A DNA stretch of 64,000 nucleotides from Modestobacter caceresii. Its GTDB lineage: Bacteria; Actinomycetota; Actinomycetes; Mycobacteriales; Geodermatophilaceae. This document shows positions 1-8,207 of the stretch, piece by piece; the first letter of the stretch is position 1, and each line of letters starts with the position of its first letter. The stretch is taken from the NCBI RefSeq assembly GCF_000761485.1, contig NZ_JPMX01000028.1, forward strand, positions 1 to 64,000. The letters run 5' to 3'. The notes under the pieces were generated by a model that saw only the letters and a list, made by a program, of their open reading frames with translations, did no database searches and was not told the DNA's origin. The position numbers were made by a program, and so were the translations under genes.

Positions 1-693
1 GAGCCCACCGACGACGAGGACTGGCCGCAGCCGTCCCGCCCCGCCGCTCCGGAACCGCGGCCGGCCAGCACACCGGCCGCCGACGCCGCTCCCGCCTCCA
101 CGCCCGCGCCCGGGGCCGCAGCGGAGTCGGCGCCTGCGCCCCGCGGCGGCGAGCCGACGCCGCTGGTGTCGGCCACCCCGGAGGAGCCCGCCGGTGACGA
201 CGGTGCGCTGACCACGGCCGACGTCCGGCGGATCTGGCCGGAGCTGCTCAAGGTGGTGCGCGGGCACAAGCGCACCACCGAGGCGCTGCTCAAGAGCGCC
301 CAGGTGCACGACCTGACCAACGGGGCGCTCACCCTGGCGGCCACCTCGCCGGCGCTGGCCAAGATGCTGGGCGACGACCTGAACAAGGACGTCATCCGGC
401 AGTCGCTGGAGGAGCTGCTGGGCGTCCGCTGGAAGGTGCAGGCCGTCGTCGAGGGCGGCCCGGGTCAGCCCGGCGGCGCCGAAGGCCGTCCGGGTGGGGC
501 GCCGGTGTCACCCGAGGCCGCGCGGGCCGCCGTGCAGGCCGCGGAGACCGCCGAGGCCGACGAGCTGATGGCCGAACGGGCCGCCGACGCGGACTCCGGC
601 GGAACCGCGAACGACGCGCCGGCGCTGGACCCCGAGGCCGCCGCGCTGCAGCTGCTGCGCACCCAGCTCGGCGCGCGACCGATCGACAGCTGA
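1..693 (+). CDS. dnaX: DNA polymerase III subunit gamma/tau, C-terminal part (5' end outside window)
   Basis: This reading frame is open from the first base and ends at TGA 691-693, so only the tau-type C-terminal part (230 codons) is present. The first 60 residues or so are Pro/Ala/Glu-rich linker. A folded segment follows, beginning LTTADVRRIWPELLKVV, with a KRTTEALLKSAQVHDL stretch and ALAKMLGDDLNKDVIRQSL, which is typical of the C-terminal domain of actinobacterial DnaX. A second low-complexity stretch and a short LQLLRTQLGARPIDS tail close the protein. DnaX is the clamp-loader ATPase, and its C-terminal region contacts the polymerase. The ATPase domains lie upstream of the window. The ybaB and recR genes usually follow directly; here they lie 3 kb further on. 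Confidence 0.85.
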   Translation, partial: EPTDDEDWPQPSRPAAPEPRPASTPAADAAPASTPAPGAAAESAPAPRGGEPTPLVSATPEEPAGDDGALTTADVRRIWPELLKVVRGHKRTTEALLKSAQVHDLTNGALTLAATSPALAKMLGDDLNKDVIRQSLEELLGVRWKVQAVVEGGPGQPGGAEGRPGGAPVSPEAARAAVQAAETAEADELMAERAADADSGGTANDAPALDPEAAALQLLRTQLGARPIDS

Positions 694-708
694 CCCGCGG
701 CCCGGCGG

Positions 709-1911
709 CTACGCGGTGGTCGGGGCGCGTCCGCTCGGGCGCGGCGGCCCGGCTCGCCGGGCGAGCCGGCGCACCCACGGGTCGACCAGCCGTGGGGCCA
801 GCGGCCCCAGCACGGCCAGGATCAGCACGTAGGCGGCGACCGTCGAGCCGAAGGCCGCCGGGACGCTGCCGAGCACCAGCCCGGCGATGATGATCGAGAA
901 CTCACCGCGGGCCACCAGCGCGGCACCGGCGCGCACCCGTGCGGGTGGCCCGACCCCGGCCCGGCGCCCGGCGATCCAGCCGGTGCCGAACTTGGTGACG
1001 ATGCCGACGGCGGCGAGCGCTGCCGCGGGCAGCAGGGCGGCCGGCAGCTGGGTCGGGTCGGTCGAGAGCCCGAAGAAGACGAAGAAGACGGCGGCGAACA
1101 GGTCGCGCAGCGGCGAGAGCACGTCCCCGATCCGCTCCGCGACCTCACCGGAGAGGGCGATGCCGAGCAGGAACGCGCCGACCGCAGCCGACACGTGCAC
1201 CGCCTCGGCGGCGCCGGCGACGAGCAGCGCCAGCCCGAGCACCCGGAGCAGCAGGATCTCGTTGGACCGCGTCCCCACGAACCGGGTCACCGTGCTGCCG
1301 TGCCGCACCGCGACGGCCAGCACGACCGCGAGGGTGGCCAGCGCGACGGTCACCGACAGCACCGCGTCGCCGGTGCTGCTGGCCGCCACGACGCCGGTGA
1401 GCACCGGGAGGTACGCGGCCATCGCCAGGTCCTCGATGACCAGGACGCCGAGGACGGCCGGGGTCTCCCGGTTGCCGAGCCGCCCGAGGTCGGTGAGGAG
1501 CTTGGAGATGATCCCCGAGGAGCTGATCGCGGTGACGCCGAACAGGGCCAGGGCGGCGGTGGGGCCCCAGCCGAGGAACAGTGCCAGCGCAGCGCCGGGC
1601 AGCCCGTTGAGCAGCAGGTCGGCGACGCCGACCGGGGCCTGTCGGCGCAGGTTCTCGACCAGGTCGCCGGCGGTGTACTCCAGCCCGAGGACGAGCAGCA
1701 GCAGCACGACGCCGACCTCGGCGCCGGCGGAGAAGAAGCCCTCCGGCGCGTCCAGCGGCAGCAGCCCGCCGGTGCCGAACGCCAGCCCGGCCAGCAGGTA
1801 CAGCGGGATGGGGGACAGGCCGATCCGGCCGGCCAGCGAGCCGAGCAGCCCCAGCCCGAAGACGACGGCGCCGAGCTCCAGCAGCAGGACCGCGGTGTGC
1901 CCGACCTCCAT
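709..1911 (-). CDS. CPA2-type cation:proton antiporter, membrane subunit (KhtU/KefB-like)
   Basis: The 400-residue protein is almost entirely hydrophobic with about 12 membrane segments. It has the features of monovalent cation:proton antiporter-2 proteins: SPIPLYLLAGLAFG near the N-terminus, a GVTAISSSGIISKLL stretch (around 125-140) and VARGEFSIIIAGL near residue 335. It has no cytoplasmic RCK/TrkA-N domain of its own. The upstream gene encodes a separate TrkA-C protein, as in the Bacillus KhtTU K+/H+ antiporter. The start ATG shares its A with the TGA of that gene, so the two are translationally coupled. Likely role: K+ (or Na+) efflux in exchange for protons under alkaline or electrophile stress. 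The ion is inferred, not seen. Confidence 0.85.
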   Translation of the reverse strand: MEVGHTAVLLLELGAVVFGLGLLGSLAGRIGLSPIPLYLLAGLAFGTGGLLPLDAPEGFFSAGAEVGVVLLLLVLGLEYTAGDLVENLRRQAPVGVADLLLNGLPGAALALFLGWGPTAALALFGVTAISSSGIISKLLTDLGRLGNRETPAVLGVLVIEDLAMAAYLPVLTGVVAASSTGDAVLSVTVALATLAVVLAVAVRHGSTVTRFVGTRSNEILLLRVLGLALLVAGAAEAVHVSAAVGAFLLGIALSGEVAERIGDVLSPLRDLFAAVFFVFFGLSTDPTQLPAALLPAAALAAVGIVTKFGTGWIAGRRAGVGPPARVRAGAALVARGEFSIIIAGLVLGSVPAAFGSTVAAYVLILAVLGPLAPRLVDPWVRRLARRAGPPRPSGRAPTTA

Positions 1912-2393
1912 CAGCGGGGGTTGAGCAGGTCACCGACCGCTGCGACGCCGTCCGACGTCCCGACCACGACCAGCCGGTCATCGACCTGGAACCGGAAGTC
2001 CGGGGTGGGGGAGGCGATCATCTCCTCGCCTCGGACCACCGCGACCACGGAGGCGCCGGTGCGGGTCCGGATGGCCGCGTCGCCCAGGGTGGCGGCGACG
2101 TAGGGGGAGCCGGGCTCGATCGGCACGCCCTCGGTGGCCAGGCTCTCCACCTGCTCGCGCAGCCGGGACAGCCGCTCGGTGATCCGGGGCGCGCCCAGCA
2201 GCTCGGCGACGACCTCGCTCTCCTCGGCGGTCAGCTCGATCGTGGCCGCGGTGGCGTCGGGGTCCTGCTCGTCGTAGAGGACGACGTGGCGCGCCCCGTT
2301 GCGCTGGGAGATGACCCCCACCCGCCGTCCCTGCGCGGTCACCAGGTCGTGGCGGAGCCCGATCCCGGGCAGTCGTGTCTCCTCGACGTCCAT
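1911..2393 (-). CDS. TrkA-C domain regulatory subunit of the antiporter (KhtT-like)
   Basis: The 160-residue soluble protein begins [17 protein letters not shown], the usual opening of KhtT-like subunits. It has an N-terminal domain with [21 protein letters not shown], a central helix, and a C-terminal TrkA-C domain (about 85-155: [20 protein letters not shown] and [15 protein letters not shown]). TrkA-C domains bind nucleotides or small ligands and gate the partner channel or antiporter. It overlaps the antiporter gene by one base (TGATG), which argues for a two-subunit complex. An AGGAG motif lies about 11 nt upstream of the ATG. The pair is read toward dnaX on the opposite strand. Confidence 0.82.
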   Translation of the reverse strand: MDVEETRLPGIGLRHDLVTAQGRRVGVISQRNGARHVVLYDEQDPDATAATIELTAEESEVVAELLGAPRITERLSRLREQVESLATEGVPIEPGSPYVAATLGDAAIRTRTGASVVAVVRGEEMIASPTPDFRFQVDDRLVVVGTSDGVAAVGDLLNPR

Positions 2394-2469
2394 CGGCGTC
2401 CGTGCTCCTGTATCGTCCCGGGTGCAGGCGGTTCCCCGCCGTCGGCGCTCATCGTGCCGCGCCGGTTGT

Positions 2470-3720
2470 TCAGCCGACAGCGGTCCTTGGTCCCCGGTCC
2501 AGGGCTCGGAAGCGGGTCAGGGCGGCGACCGACAGCACCGGGCCGGCGGCGAGCAGCACCAGCGTCCACCGCCAGGAGACCGCCTCGGCCAGGTACGGCA
2601 GCGCGCTGATCGTCACGGTGGTGAGCAGGAAGCCCGTCGCGGTCTGCACGGTCAGGGCGGTGCCGACCCAGCGCCGGTCGGAGACCTCGCTGAGCAGGGT
2701 GGAGAACATGGCCGAGTCGGCGATGACGCTGGCTCCCCAGACGCAGACGAAGACGGCGAACACCCCCGTCGGCCACGACCAGGCCCACGGGGACAGCAGA
2801 CAGCACACGCCGCTGGTGGCCACCGCGACGGTGGCGACCGGCGCCCGGCCCCACCGGCCGGCGAGCCAGCCGGCCAGCACGCAGCCCGCGGCACCGCAGA
2901 TCCCGAACGCCGTCAGGGTCAGCAGGGCGATCCGGGCGGCCGGCAGGGCGGGGTCGTGCACGTCCCGCGAGGCGGTCATCCAGACCGCGGCCCAGGTCCA
3001 GAGGGCGTAGAGCTCCCACATGTGCCCGAGGTAGGCGAGGTTCACCAGCCGCGGGCGGGCCGACCGGAAGCCGTCGAAGGCCTGCGCGGCGCGGGGGCGG
3101 ACGCCGACCGCCAGGTGCGGCCCGGCGCGCAGCAGCCCGAGTGCCAGCAGGGCAGCGACCGCGCCGCTGGCCGCGGCGGCGACCAGCACGGTCCGCCACG
3201 AGTCGCCGAGGACGCCGACCAGCAGCTGCGGCAGCAGCGAGCCCAGGGTGAGCGCACCGATCAGCACGCCGAGCGCCAGCCCTCGGCCGCGGGCGCCGAA
3301 CCAGGAGGCCATCAGCTTCATGCCGATCGGGTAGACCAGCGCCAGGCCCGCCCCGGTGAGGAAGCGCAGCGCGATGCCGACCAGCGGTCCGTCGGCGAGG
3401 ACGGCGACGCCGAGGGTGCACGCGGCGGCGGCCCCGGCCCCGGTGGCGAGCAGCCGCTCGGGGCGGACCCGGTCGGCCAGCCCGGTCGTCGCCGAGGCCA
3501 GCGCGCCCACCACGAAGCCCAGCTGCACGGCGACGGTGAGGCCGACCCCACCGGCGGTGCCCAGCTCCCAGTCGCGGCGCAGCACGGGGAGCACGGCGGA
3601 GGCGGAGAACCACACCGCCAGGGCCAGCACCTGGGTCAGCGCGATGAGCGCCAGCTGCGACCACGGCCCGGTGCGTGCCCCGCCCGCGGGGCTGCCGACC
3701 GGTACGCCGTCGTTGGCCAC
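2470..3720 (-). CDS. MFS transporter
   Basis: The 416-residue protein has about 12 membrane helices in two halves. Signature stretches are [16 protein letters not shown] in helix 1, a loop 2-3 motif [15 protein letters not shown], and [15 protein letters not shown] in helix 5. Substrate cannot be predicted. The chosen start is GTG 3720-3718 ([11 protein letters not shown]), because the helix-1 hydrophobic stretch begins about 20 residues later and a CAGGGT box lies 6 nt before it, consistent with a leaderless message. The frame stays open much further upstream, but that part runs antisense through ybaB and recR and is not coding. The gene belongs to the minus-strand block inserted between dnaX and ybaB. 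Confidence 0.82.
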   Translation of the reverse strand: MANDGVPVGSPAGGARTGPWSQLALIALTQVLALAVWFSASAVLPVLRRDWELGTAGGVGLTVAVQLGFVVGALASATTGLADRVRPERLLATGAGAAAACTLGVAVLADGPLVGIALRFLTGAGLALVYPIGMKLMASWFGARGRGLALGVLIGALTLGSLLPQLLVGVLGDSWRTVLVAAAASGAVAALLALGLLRAGPHLAVGVRPRAAQAFDGFRSARPRLVNLAYLGHMWELYALWTWAAVWMTASRDVHDPALPAARIALLTLTAFGICGAAGCVLAGWLAGRWGRAPVATVAVATSGVCCLLSPWAWSWPTGVFAVFVCVWGASVIADSAMFSTLLSEVSDRRWVGTALTVQTATGFLLTTVTISALPYLAEAVSWRWTLVLLAAGPVLSVAALTRFRALDRGPRTAVG

Positions 3721-3816
3721 GGCACGACCCTGCCACCGACCCCGCCCGCACCTCACGTCGGCCCGGCGCGGGAGCGGGTGCGGCGGGCTGTCGGTGCCAG
3801 CACCTACGCTCGGACC

Positions 3817-4152
3817 ATGCGACCCGGTGGCCAGCCCGACATGCAGCAGATCATGAAGCAGGCACAGCAGATGCAGCAGCAGTTGGCTGCTGCGCAGGAG
3901 GAGCTGGCCCGCGCCGAGGTGACCGGTTCCGCCGGTGGCGAGCTGGTCACCGTGACCATGACCGGCAGCGGTGAGGTCACCGCCGTCACGATCGCCCCGG
4001 CCGCCGTCGACCCCGACGACGTCGAGACCCTGCAGGACCTGGTGGTCGCGGCCGTCCGCGACGCCCAGCGCGCCGTCGGCGAGCTCACCGCCTCCACGAT
4101 GGGCCCGCTGACCGGCGGTCTCGGTGGCGGGCTGGGTCTCCCCGGCCTCTGA
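3817..4152 (+). CDS. YbaB/EbfC family nucleoid-associated protein
   Basis: The 111-residue protein has the family layout: a Gln/Met-rich N-terminal helix ([19 protein letters not shown]), then the strand region [19 protein letters not shown], and a [20 protein letters not shown] helix. The tail is Gly-rich ([14 protein letters not shown]). Family members form dimers that bind DNA and are usually encoded between dnaX and recR, as here. A TACGCT box at 3805-3810 ends 6 nt before the ATG, so the gene probably has its own promoter and a leaderless mRNA. This would explain how it works although dnaX is now 3.1 kb away. The recR gene follows after 43 nt. Confidence 0.9.
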   Translation: MRPGGQPDMQQIMKQAQQMQQQLAAAQEELARAEVTGSAGGELVTVTMTGSGEVTAVTIAPAAVDPDDVETLQDLVVAAVRDAQRAVGELTASTMGPLTGGLGGGLGLPGL

Positions 4153-4195
4153 TCCACCCGGGTGCGCACACCGCCACCCGCACCGAAGGAGAACT

Positions 4196-4795
4196 GTGTA
4201 CGAGGGCGCTGTCCAGGACCTCATCGACGAGCTCGGGCGGCTGCCCGGCGTCGGTCCCAAGAGCGCGCAGCGCATCGCCTTCCACCTGCTGGCCGCCGAG
4301 TCGGCCGACGTCGGCCGGCTGGTCGCGGCCCTGCAGCGGGTGCAGGCCGAGGTCCGCTTCTGCGTGACCTGCCACAACGTCGCCGAGGCCGAGCAGTGCC
4401 GGATCTGCCGTGACCCGCGGCGCACGCTCGACGTCATCTGCGTCGTCGAGGAGCCCAAGGACGTCGTGGCGATCGAGCGGACCCGGGAGTTCAAGGGCCG
4501 CTACCACGTGCTCGGTGGGGCGATCAGCCCGATCGAGGGCATCGGCCCCGACGACCTGCGGGTCAAGGAGCTGATGACCCGGCTGATGGACGGCCAGGTC
4601 ACCGAGCTGATCATCGCCACCGACCCGAACCTGGAGGGCGAGGCGACCGCCGCCTACCTGGCCCGGCTGGTCGGCCCGCTGGGCCTGGCGGTGTCCCGGC
4701 TGGCCAGCGGGCTGCCGGTGGGCGGCGACCTGGAGTACGCCGACGAGGTCACCCTGGGCCGGGCGTTCGAGGGCCGCCGCCGCATCGACGCCTGA
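4196..4795 (+). CDS. recR: Recombination protein RecR
   Basis: The 199-residue protein matches RecR in length and domain order. It has a helix-hairpin-helix ([20 protein letters not shown], residues 11-30), a four-cysteine zinc finger (CVTCHN with CRIC about 10 residues on), a Toprim domain starting [14 protein letters not shown], and a C-terminal [15 protein letters not shown] stretch. RecR works with RecO and RecF to load RecA on gapped DNA. The GTG start at 4196 is favoured because a strong AAGGAG motif lies about 6 nt upstream and the N-terminus then reads [13 protein letters not shown], the normal RecR opening. It is probably co-transcribed with ybaB. Confidence 0.95.
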   Translation: MYEGAVQDLIDELGRLPGVGPKSAQRIAFHLLAAESADVGRLVAALQRVQAEVRFCVTCHNVAEAEQCRICRDPRRTLDVICVVEEPKDVVAIERTREFKGRYHVLGGAISPIEGIGPDDLRVKELMTRLMDGQVTELIIATDPNLEGEATAAYLARLVGPLGLAVSRLASGLPVGGDLEYADEVTLGRAFEGRRRIDA

Positions 4796-4882
4796 AGAAG
4801 GACCCAGGCCTCTGGTTGAGGGTTCGATCACAGCGACCCCTGGGAACTGGCGGGTGCAGGAGTCACCGGGCACTCTGGACGA

Positions 4883-4957
4883 GTGGTCGGGCCCGGTTCG
4901 TTGACGCGTCGTCGCGCCATCGACCTCATGCGCCTGGCCGGCACGCTCTGTCGGTGA
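4883..4957 (+). CDS. Sulphur-gene-type leader peptide upstream of metNIQ
   Basis: A 24-codon reading frame starts GTG at 4883 (an alternative is TTG 4901) and ends TGA 4955-4957. Its C-terminal part is LTRRRAIDLMRLAGTLCR. This closely fits the small leader peptides found before sulphate, cysteine and methionine genes in actinobacteria, whose pattern is roughly L-T-x-R-x-x-[VI]-D-L-x-R-x-x-[AS]-x-x-C. It lies in the otherwise non-coding 269-nt gap between recR and metN, 107 nt before metN. I infer a cis-acting role in which translation of the Cys-containing end controls metNIQ expression. The family resemblance is from memory and the mechanism is unproven. Confidence 0.65.
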   Translation: MVGPGSLTRRRAIDLMRLAGTLCR

Positions 4958-5064
4958 GCCGACACCCCTGACCGGAGGTCCGCGCCGCGCCCCTGGGCGC
5001 CGAGCCAGCTGGACCCCGGCAGTGGGAGCAGTGCCCGCCGTCCGCTCCACCTGCGAGGACTCCC

Positions 5065-6150
5065 GTGATCGAGCTGTCCGACGTCCGCAAGGTCTTCCCC
5101 GCCCGTCGCACCGCCGGCGAGGTGGTCGCCCTCGACGGCGTGAGCCTGTCCGTCGCCCGTGGTGAGTTCGCCGGCGTGGTGGGCCCCAGCGGCTCGGGCA
5201 AGAGCACGCTGGCCCGGCTGGTCAACCTGCTCGAGCGGCCGACCTCGGGCACGGTCACCGTCGACGGCCGGGTGCTCACCGACCTCGACGCCGCCGGGGT
5301 CCGGGAGGCCCGGCGCAGCATCGGCATGATCTTCCAGCACTTCAACCTGCTCGACTCCCGCACCGCGGCCGGCAACGTCGAGCACCCCCTGGAGCTGGCC
5401 GGGGTCGGCCGCACCGAGCGCCGCCGCCGGGTCGCTGACCTGCTGGACCTGGTGGGCCTGGCCGACCGGCACGCCTCCCGGCCGGCGCAGCTCTCCGGCG
5501 GGCAGAAGCAGCGGGTCGCGATCGCCCGCGCCCTGGCCGCCCGCCCCTCCGTGCTGCTCTGCGACGAGGCCACCTCGGCCCTCGATCCGGCCAGCACGAC
5601 CGGCGTCCTGGAGCTGCTCCGGCAGGTGCGCGCCGAGCTGGGGCTGACCGTGCTGCTCATCACCCACGAGATGTCGGTCGTCCGTGCGGTCTGCGACAGC
5701 GCGGTGCTGATGAGCGAGGGCCGGGTGGTCGACGGCGGTCCGCTGGCCGAGGTGCTCGCCCGGCCGGACTCCGCGCTGGCCGCCCAGCTGGTGCCCGCAC
5801 CGGCCGGCTCCGGGGTCGGTGGTGACCTGGTGCTGGTCACGGTCACCGACGCCACCCCGCACGGCGCGGTCCTGCAGACCCTGACCGCCGAGCTCGGCCT
5901 GTCGGTCGAGGTGGTCGGTGGCTCGGTGGAGACCGTCGCCGGCCGGCGCTTCGGCCGGCTGCTGCTGCGGGTCGAGGGGGACGACGGCCGGCTGGACCCG
6001 GCGCTCGCGCGGCTGCGGGCCGGCGGCGCGCTGGTGGAGCGGGCCGCCGCCGGTGACCCCCGCCCCCAGTCGGACGCCGACGACACACCCCGCCCGGACC
6101 GCGAGCCCGACGTGCAGCGGCTCGCCGACGCCCCGGACGTGCAGCGATGA
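5065..6150 (+). CDS. metN: Methionine ABC transporter ATP-binding protein MetN
   Basis: The 361-residue protein has an ABC ATPase domain with Walker A GPSGSGKST (about residues 40-48), signature LSGGQKQRVAIARAL, Walker B LLCDEATSALDP, and the H-loop LLITHEMSVV. A C-terminal NIL domain (about 255-325, starting LVLVTVTDATPHG) is the methionine-sensing domain that gives transinhibition in MetN proteins. The last 35 residues are an Asp/Arg-rich tail. The start is GTG 5065, with a GAGGA motif 7 nt upstream. The gene overlaps metI by 4 nt (ATGA). It is probably controlled by the leader peptide at 4883-4957. Confidence 0.93.
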   Translation: MIELSDVRKVFPARRTAGEVVALDGVSLSVARGEFAGVVGPSGSGKSTLARLVNLLERPTSGTVTVDGRVLTDLDAAGVREARRSIGMIFQHFNLLDSRTAAGNVEHPLELAGVGRTERRRRVADLLDLVGLADRHASRPAQLSGGQKQRVAIARALAARPSVLLCDEATSALDPASTTGVLELLRQVRAELGLTVLLITHEMSVVRAVCDSAVLMSEGRVVDGGPLAEVLARPDSALAAQLVPAPAGSGVGGDLVLVTVTDATPHGAVLQTLTAELGLSVEVVGGSVETVAGRRFGRLLLRVEGDDGRLDPALARLRAGGALVERAAAGDPRPQSDADDTPRPDREPDVQRLADAPDVQR

Positions 6151-6806
6151 ACGACTGGTCCCGGATCGCCCCGCAGCTGCTGGACGCCACCGGCGAGACG
6201 CTCTACATGGTCGGCGTCGCCACTGCGCTGACCGTGCTGCTCGGGGTGCCGCTGGGCGTGCTGCTCACCATCACCGCGCCGGGAGCGCTCGCCCCGCACC
6301 CGCTGGTGAACCGGGTGCTCGGCCTGGTCGTCAACCTCGGCCGCTCGCTGCCCTTCATCATCCTGCTGGTCCTCGTCGCCCCGGTCACCCGCGGCATCGT
6401 CGGCACGACCATCGGCTCGACGGCGACGATCGTGCCGCTGACCATCGGCGCCGTCCCGTTCCTGGCCCGACTGGTCGAGACCAGCCTGCGCGAGGTGGCG
6501 CACGGCAAGGTCGAGGCGACGCTGGCCATGGGCGCCCGGCGCCGCGACGTCGTCCGGACCGTGCTGCTGCCCGAGGCGCTGCCCTCGCTGGTCGCCGGGG
6601 TCACCGTCACCGTCGTGGCGCTGATCAGCTACTCGGCCATGGCCGGCGCGATCGGTGGCGGCGGGCTCGGCGACTTCGCCATCCGCTACGGCTACCAGCA
6701 GTTCCGCACCGACATCACGCTCGCGACCGTCGTCCTGCTGCTCGTGGTGGTGCAGCTCCTCCAGTGGGCCGGCGACCGCTGGGCCCGCCGGCTCGCCACC
6801 TCCTGA
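6147..6806 (+). CDS. metI: Methionine ABC transporter permease MetI
   Basis: The 219-residue permease has five predicted membrane helices, as usual for MetI. The BPD_transp_1 coupling loop reads EVAHGKVEATLAMGARRRDV (about 112-131), ahead of the cytoplasmic helix contacting MetN. The sequence SYSAMAGAIGGGGLGDFAIR, conserved in MetI proteins, follows near residue 155. It forms the membrane channel for D- and L-methionine with MetN and MetQ. The ATG overlaps the metN stop by 4 nt, implying coupled translation. The metQ gene follows after 35 nt with its own AGGAGAG ribosome-binding site. Confidence 0.93.
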   Translation: MNDWSRIAPQLLDATGETLYMVGVATALTVLLGVPLGVLLTITAPGALAPHPLVNRVLGLVVNLGRSLPFIILLVLVAPVTRGIVGTTIGSTATIVPLTIGAVPFLARLVETSLREVAHGKVEATLAMGARRRDVVRTVLLPEALPSLVAGVTVTVVALISYSAMAGAIGGGGLGDFAIRYGYQQFRTDITLATVVLLLVVVQLLQWAGDRWARRLATS

Positions 6807-6841
6807 CCGTCCGTCCCGTTCCACCGAGGAGAGAACCGATC

Positions 6842-7663
6842 ATGCGCACGAAGAACCCCCTGGCCGCTGCGGCCGCCGTCGCGACCGCCCTGGCGCTGAG
6901 CGCCTGCGGTGGGGGCACCGCCGAGCTGTCGGCCGAGGACGAGCCCTTGCAGGTCGGGGCGTCGCCGGTCCCGCACGCGGAGATCCTCCGTTTCGTCGAC
7001 GACGAGCTGGCCGACGAGGCCGGCCTGGACCTGGAGATCGTCGAGTTCACCGACTACGTCCAGCCCAACGTCGCCCTGGACGACGGCTCGATCGACGCGA
7101 ACTACTTCCAGACGATCCCCTACCTGGAGGAGCAGGAGGCCAACGCCGGCTACGACTTCACCGCACTGGAGCCGGTGCACATCGAGCCGCTGGGCATCTA
7201 CTCCGACTCGCTGACCGACCTCGCCGCGCTGCCCGATGGCGCGACGGTGGCGATCCCCAACGACCCGACCAACGCCGGCCGGGCGCTGCGGCTGCTGGCC
7301 GCCAACGACCTGATCACGCTGGCCGACACCGGTGACGCGGCGCCCACCGCGCTCGACGTGGAGGGCAACCCCAAGAACCTGCAGATCCAGGAGATCGAGG
7401 CGGCCCAGCTGCCCCGGTCGCTCGTGGACGTCGACGCCGCGGTGATCAACGGCAACTACGCGATCGACGCCGACCTCTCGCCGGCCGAGGACGCCCTCGC
7501 GCTGGAGGAGGCCGAGGGCAACCCCAACGCCAACCTGGTCGTCGTGCGCGCCGGCACCGAGGACGACGAGCGGATCGCCCAGCTCGAGGAGCTGCTGCAC
7601 TCCGACGAGGTGCGGACCTTCATCGAGGAGACCTACGAGGGCGCGGTCATCCCCGCCTTCTGA
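6842..7663 (+). CDS. metQ: Methionine-binding lipoprotein MetQ (NlpA family)
   Basis: The 273-residue protein has a lipoprotein signal peptide ending LALSACGG, with the lipidated Cys at about residue 22. The mature part contains conserved NlpA/MetQ features: LQVGASPVPHAEIL, EIVEFTDYVQPN, SIDANYFQTIPYLEEQ, ATVAIPNDPTNAGRAL and VDAAVINGNYAIDA. The protein captures methionine outside the membrane for MetNI. The start ATG 6842 has GAGGAGAG about 9 nt upstream. The stop codon lies at the foot of a long hairpin shared with the convergent Rieske gene. Confidence 0.93.
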   Translation: MRTKNPLAAAAAVATALALSACGGGTAELSAEDEPLQVGASPVPHAEILRFVDDELADEAGLDLEIVEFTDYVQPNVALDDGSIDANYFQTIPYLEEQEANAGYDFTALEPVHIEPLGIYSDSLTDLAALPDGATVAIPNDPTNAGRALRLLAANDLITLADTGDAAPTALDVEGNPKNLQIQEIEAAQLPRSLVDVDAAVINGNYAIDADLSPAEDALALEEAEGNPNANLVVVRAGTEDDERIAQLEELLHSDEVRTFIEETYEGAVIPAF

Positions 7664-7714
7664 CCCACCCTCCTCCCCACCACAATGGCCATTCTGGTGG
7701 GGAGGAGGAGGGTC
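7662..7714. terminator. Bidirectional hairpin terminator between metQ and the Rieske gene
   Basis: Two converging genes end on this inverted repeat, and both stop codons lie in its arms. The inner arm ACAATGGCCATTCT is almost self-complementary (one C:C mismatch). Outward pairing continues as CCTCCTCCCCACCA against TGGTGGGGAGGAGG. The AATGGCCATT core recurs at 32614-32637. Confidence 0.8.
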
Positions 7715-8066
7715 AGGGCTCGACGACGACGTCCGGGCCCCGCCGGACCGCCCGGCGCACCCGCAGCCGGAACAGCTGGCCGAACCGCTTGACCAGCCCG
7801 GAGTAGCCCGGCGTGGGCCCGTGCCAGCCGAGGAAGCCGCGCGGGCCGGAGACCATCTCGCCGGTGGACAGGTCGTAGCGGGCCTGGTGCCACGGGCAGA
7901 CCAGACAGCCCTCGGCATCGACGTGGCCGTCGGCGAGGTCGGCGAGCTGGTGCCGGCACCGGCGGGAGACCGCGGCGAGCCGGTCGCCGGTGTTGGCCAC
8001 CGCCCACTGTCCGGCGGAGCGCACGGCGCCCGGTGGGAGGTCGTCGGCGGGGACGCGGTCGGGCAC
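7713..8066 (-). CDS. Rieske (2Fe-2S) domain protein
   Basis: The 117-residue protein carries one Rieske domain. The cluster ligands are CRH (in SRRCRHQLADL) and CPWH (in CLVCPWHQARYD), the Cys-x-His and Cys-x2-His pairs. A short basic tail ends in VVVEP. Stand-alone Rieske proteins of this size resemble ferredoxin subunits of dioxygenases or assimilatory nitrite reductase-type proteins. No oxygenase or reductase gene lies nearby, so its partner is unknown. The start GTG 8066-8064 gives MPDRVPADDLPPG and has AGGAG 4-5 nt upstream. Longer upstream extension of the frame runs antisense through the VOC gene and is not real. Confidence 0.82.
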   Translation of the reverse strand: MPDRVPADDLPPGAVRSAGQWAVANTGDRLAAVSRRCRHQLADLADGHVDAEGCLVCPWHQARYDLSTGEMVSGPRGFLGWHGPTPGYSGLVKRFGQLFRLRVRRAVRRGPDVVVEP

Positions 8067-8207
8067 GGGGGCTCCTGGTCTGGCGGTCTGGTCTCGGGGT
8101 GTGGCCGTGCCCCTACCCCGCGCGGGGGCGGGCAGACGTGGCGCGGCGAGCTGGTCGAACTGTCGGTGCCCGGTGGGACGGTGGGCCTCCCGACCCGAGG
8201 AGCAGTC

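Noticed and set aside
2299-4152. A 617-codon frame covering the MFS region antisense and ending in ybaB
   Set aside because: Only the last 111 codons look like a protein family (YbaB). The rest is Gln/Gly/Arg-rich shadow of the minus-strand MFS gene.
4796-5064. SAM riboswitch upstream of metN
   Set aside because: The gap was read for SAM-I and SAM-IV core motifs and none was found. A leader peptide explains the region better.
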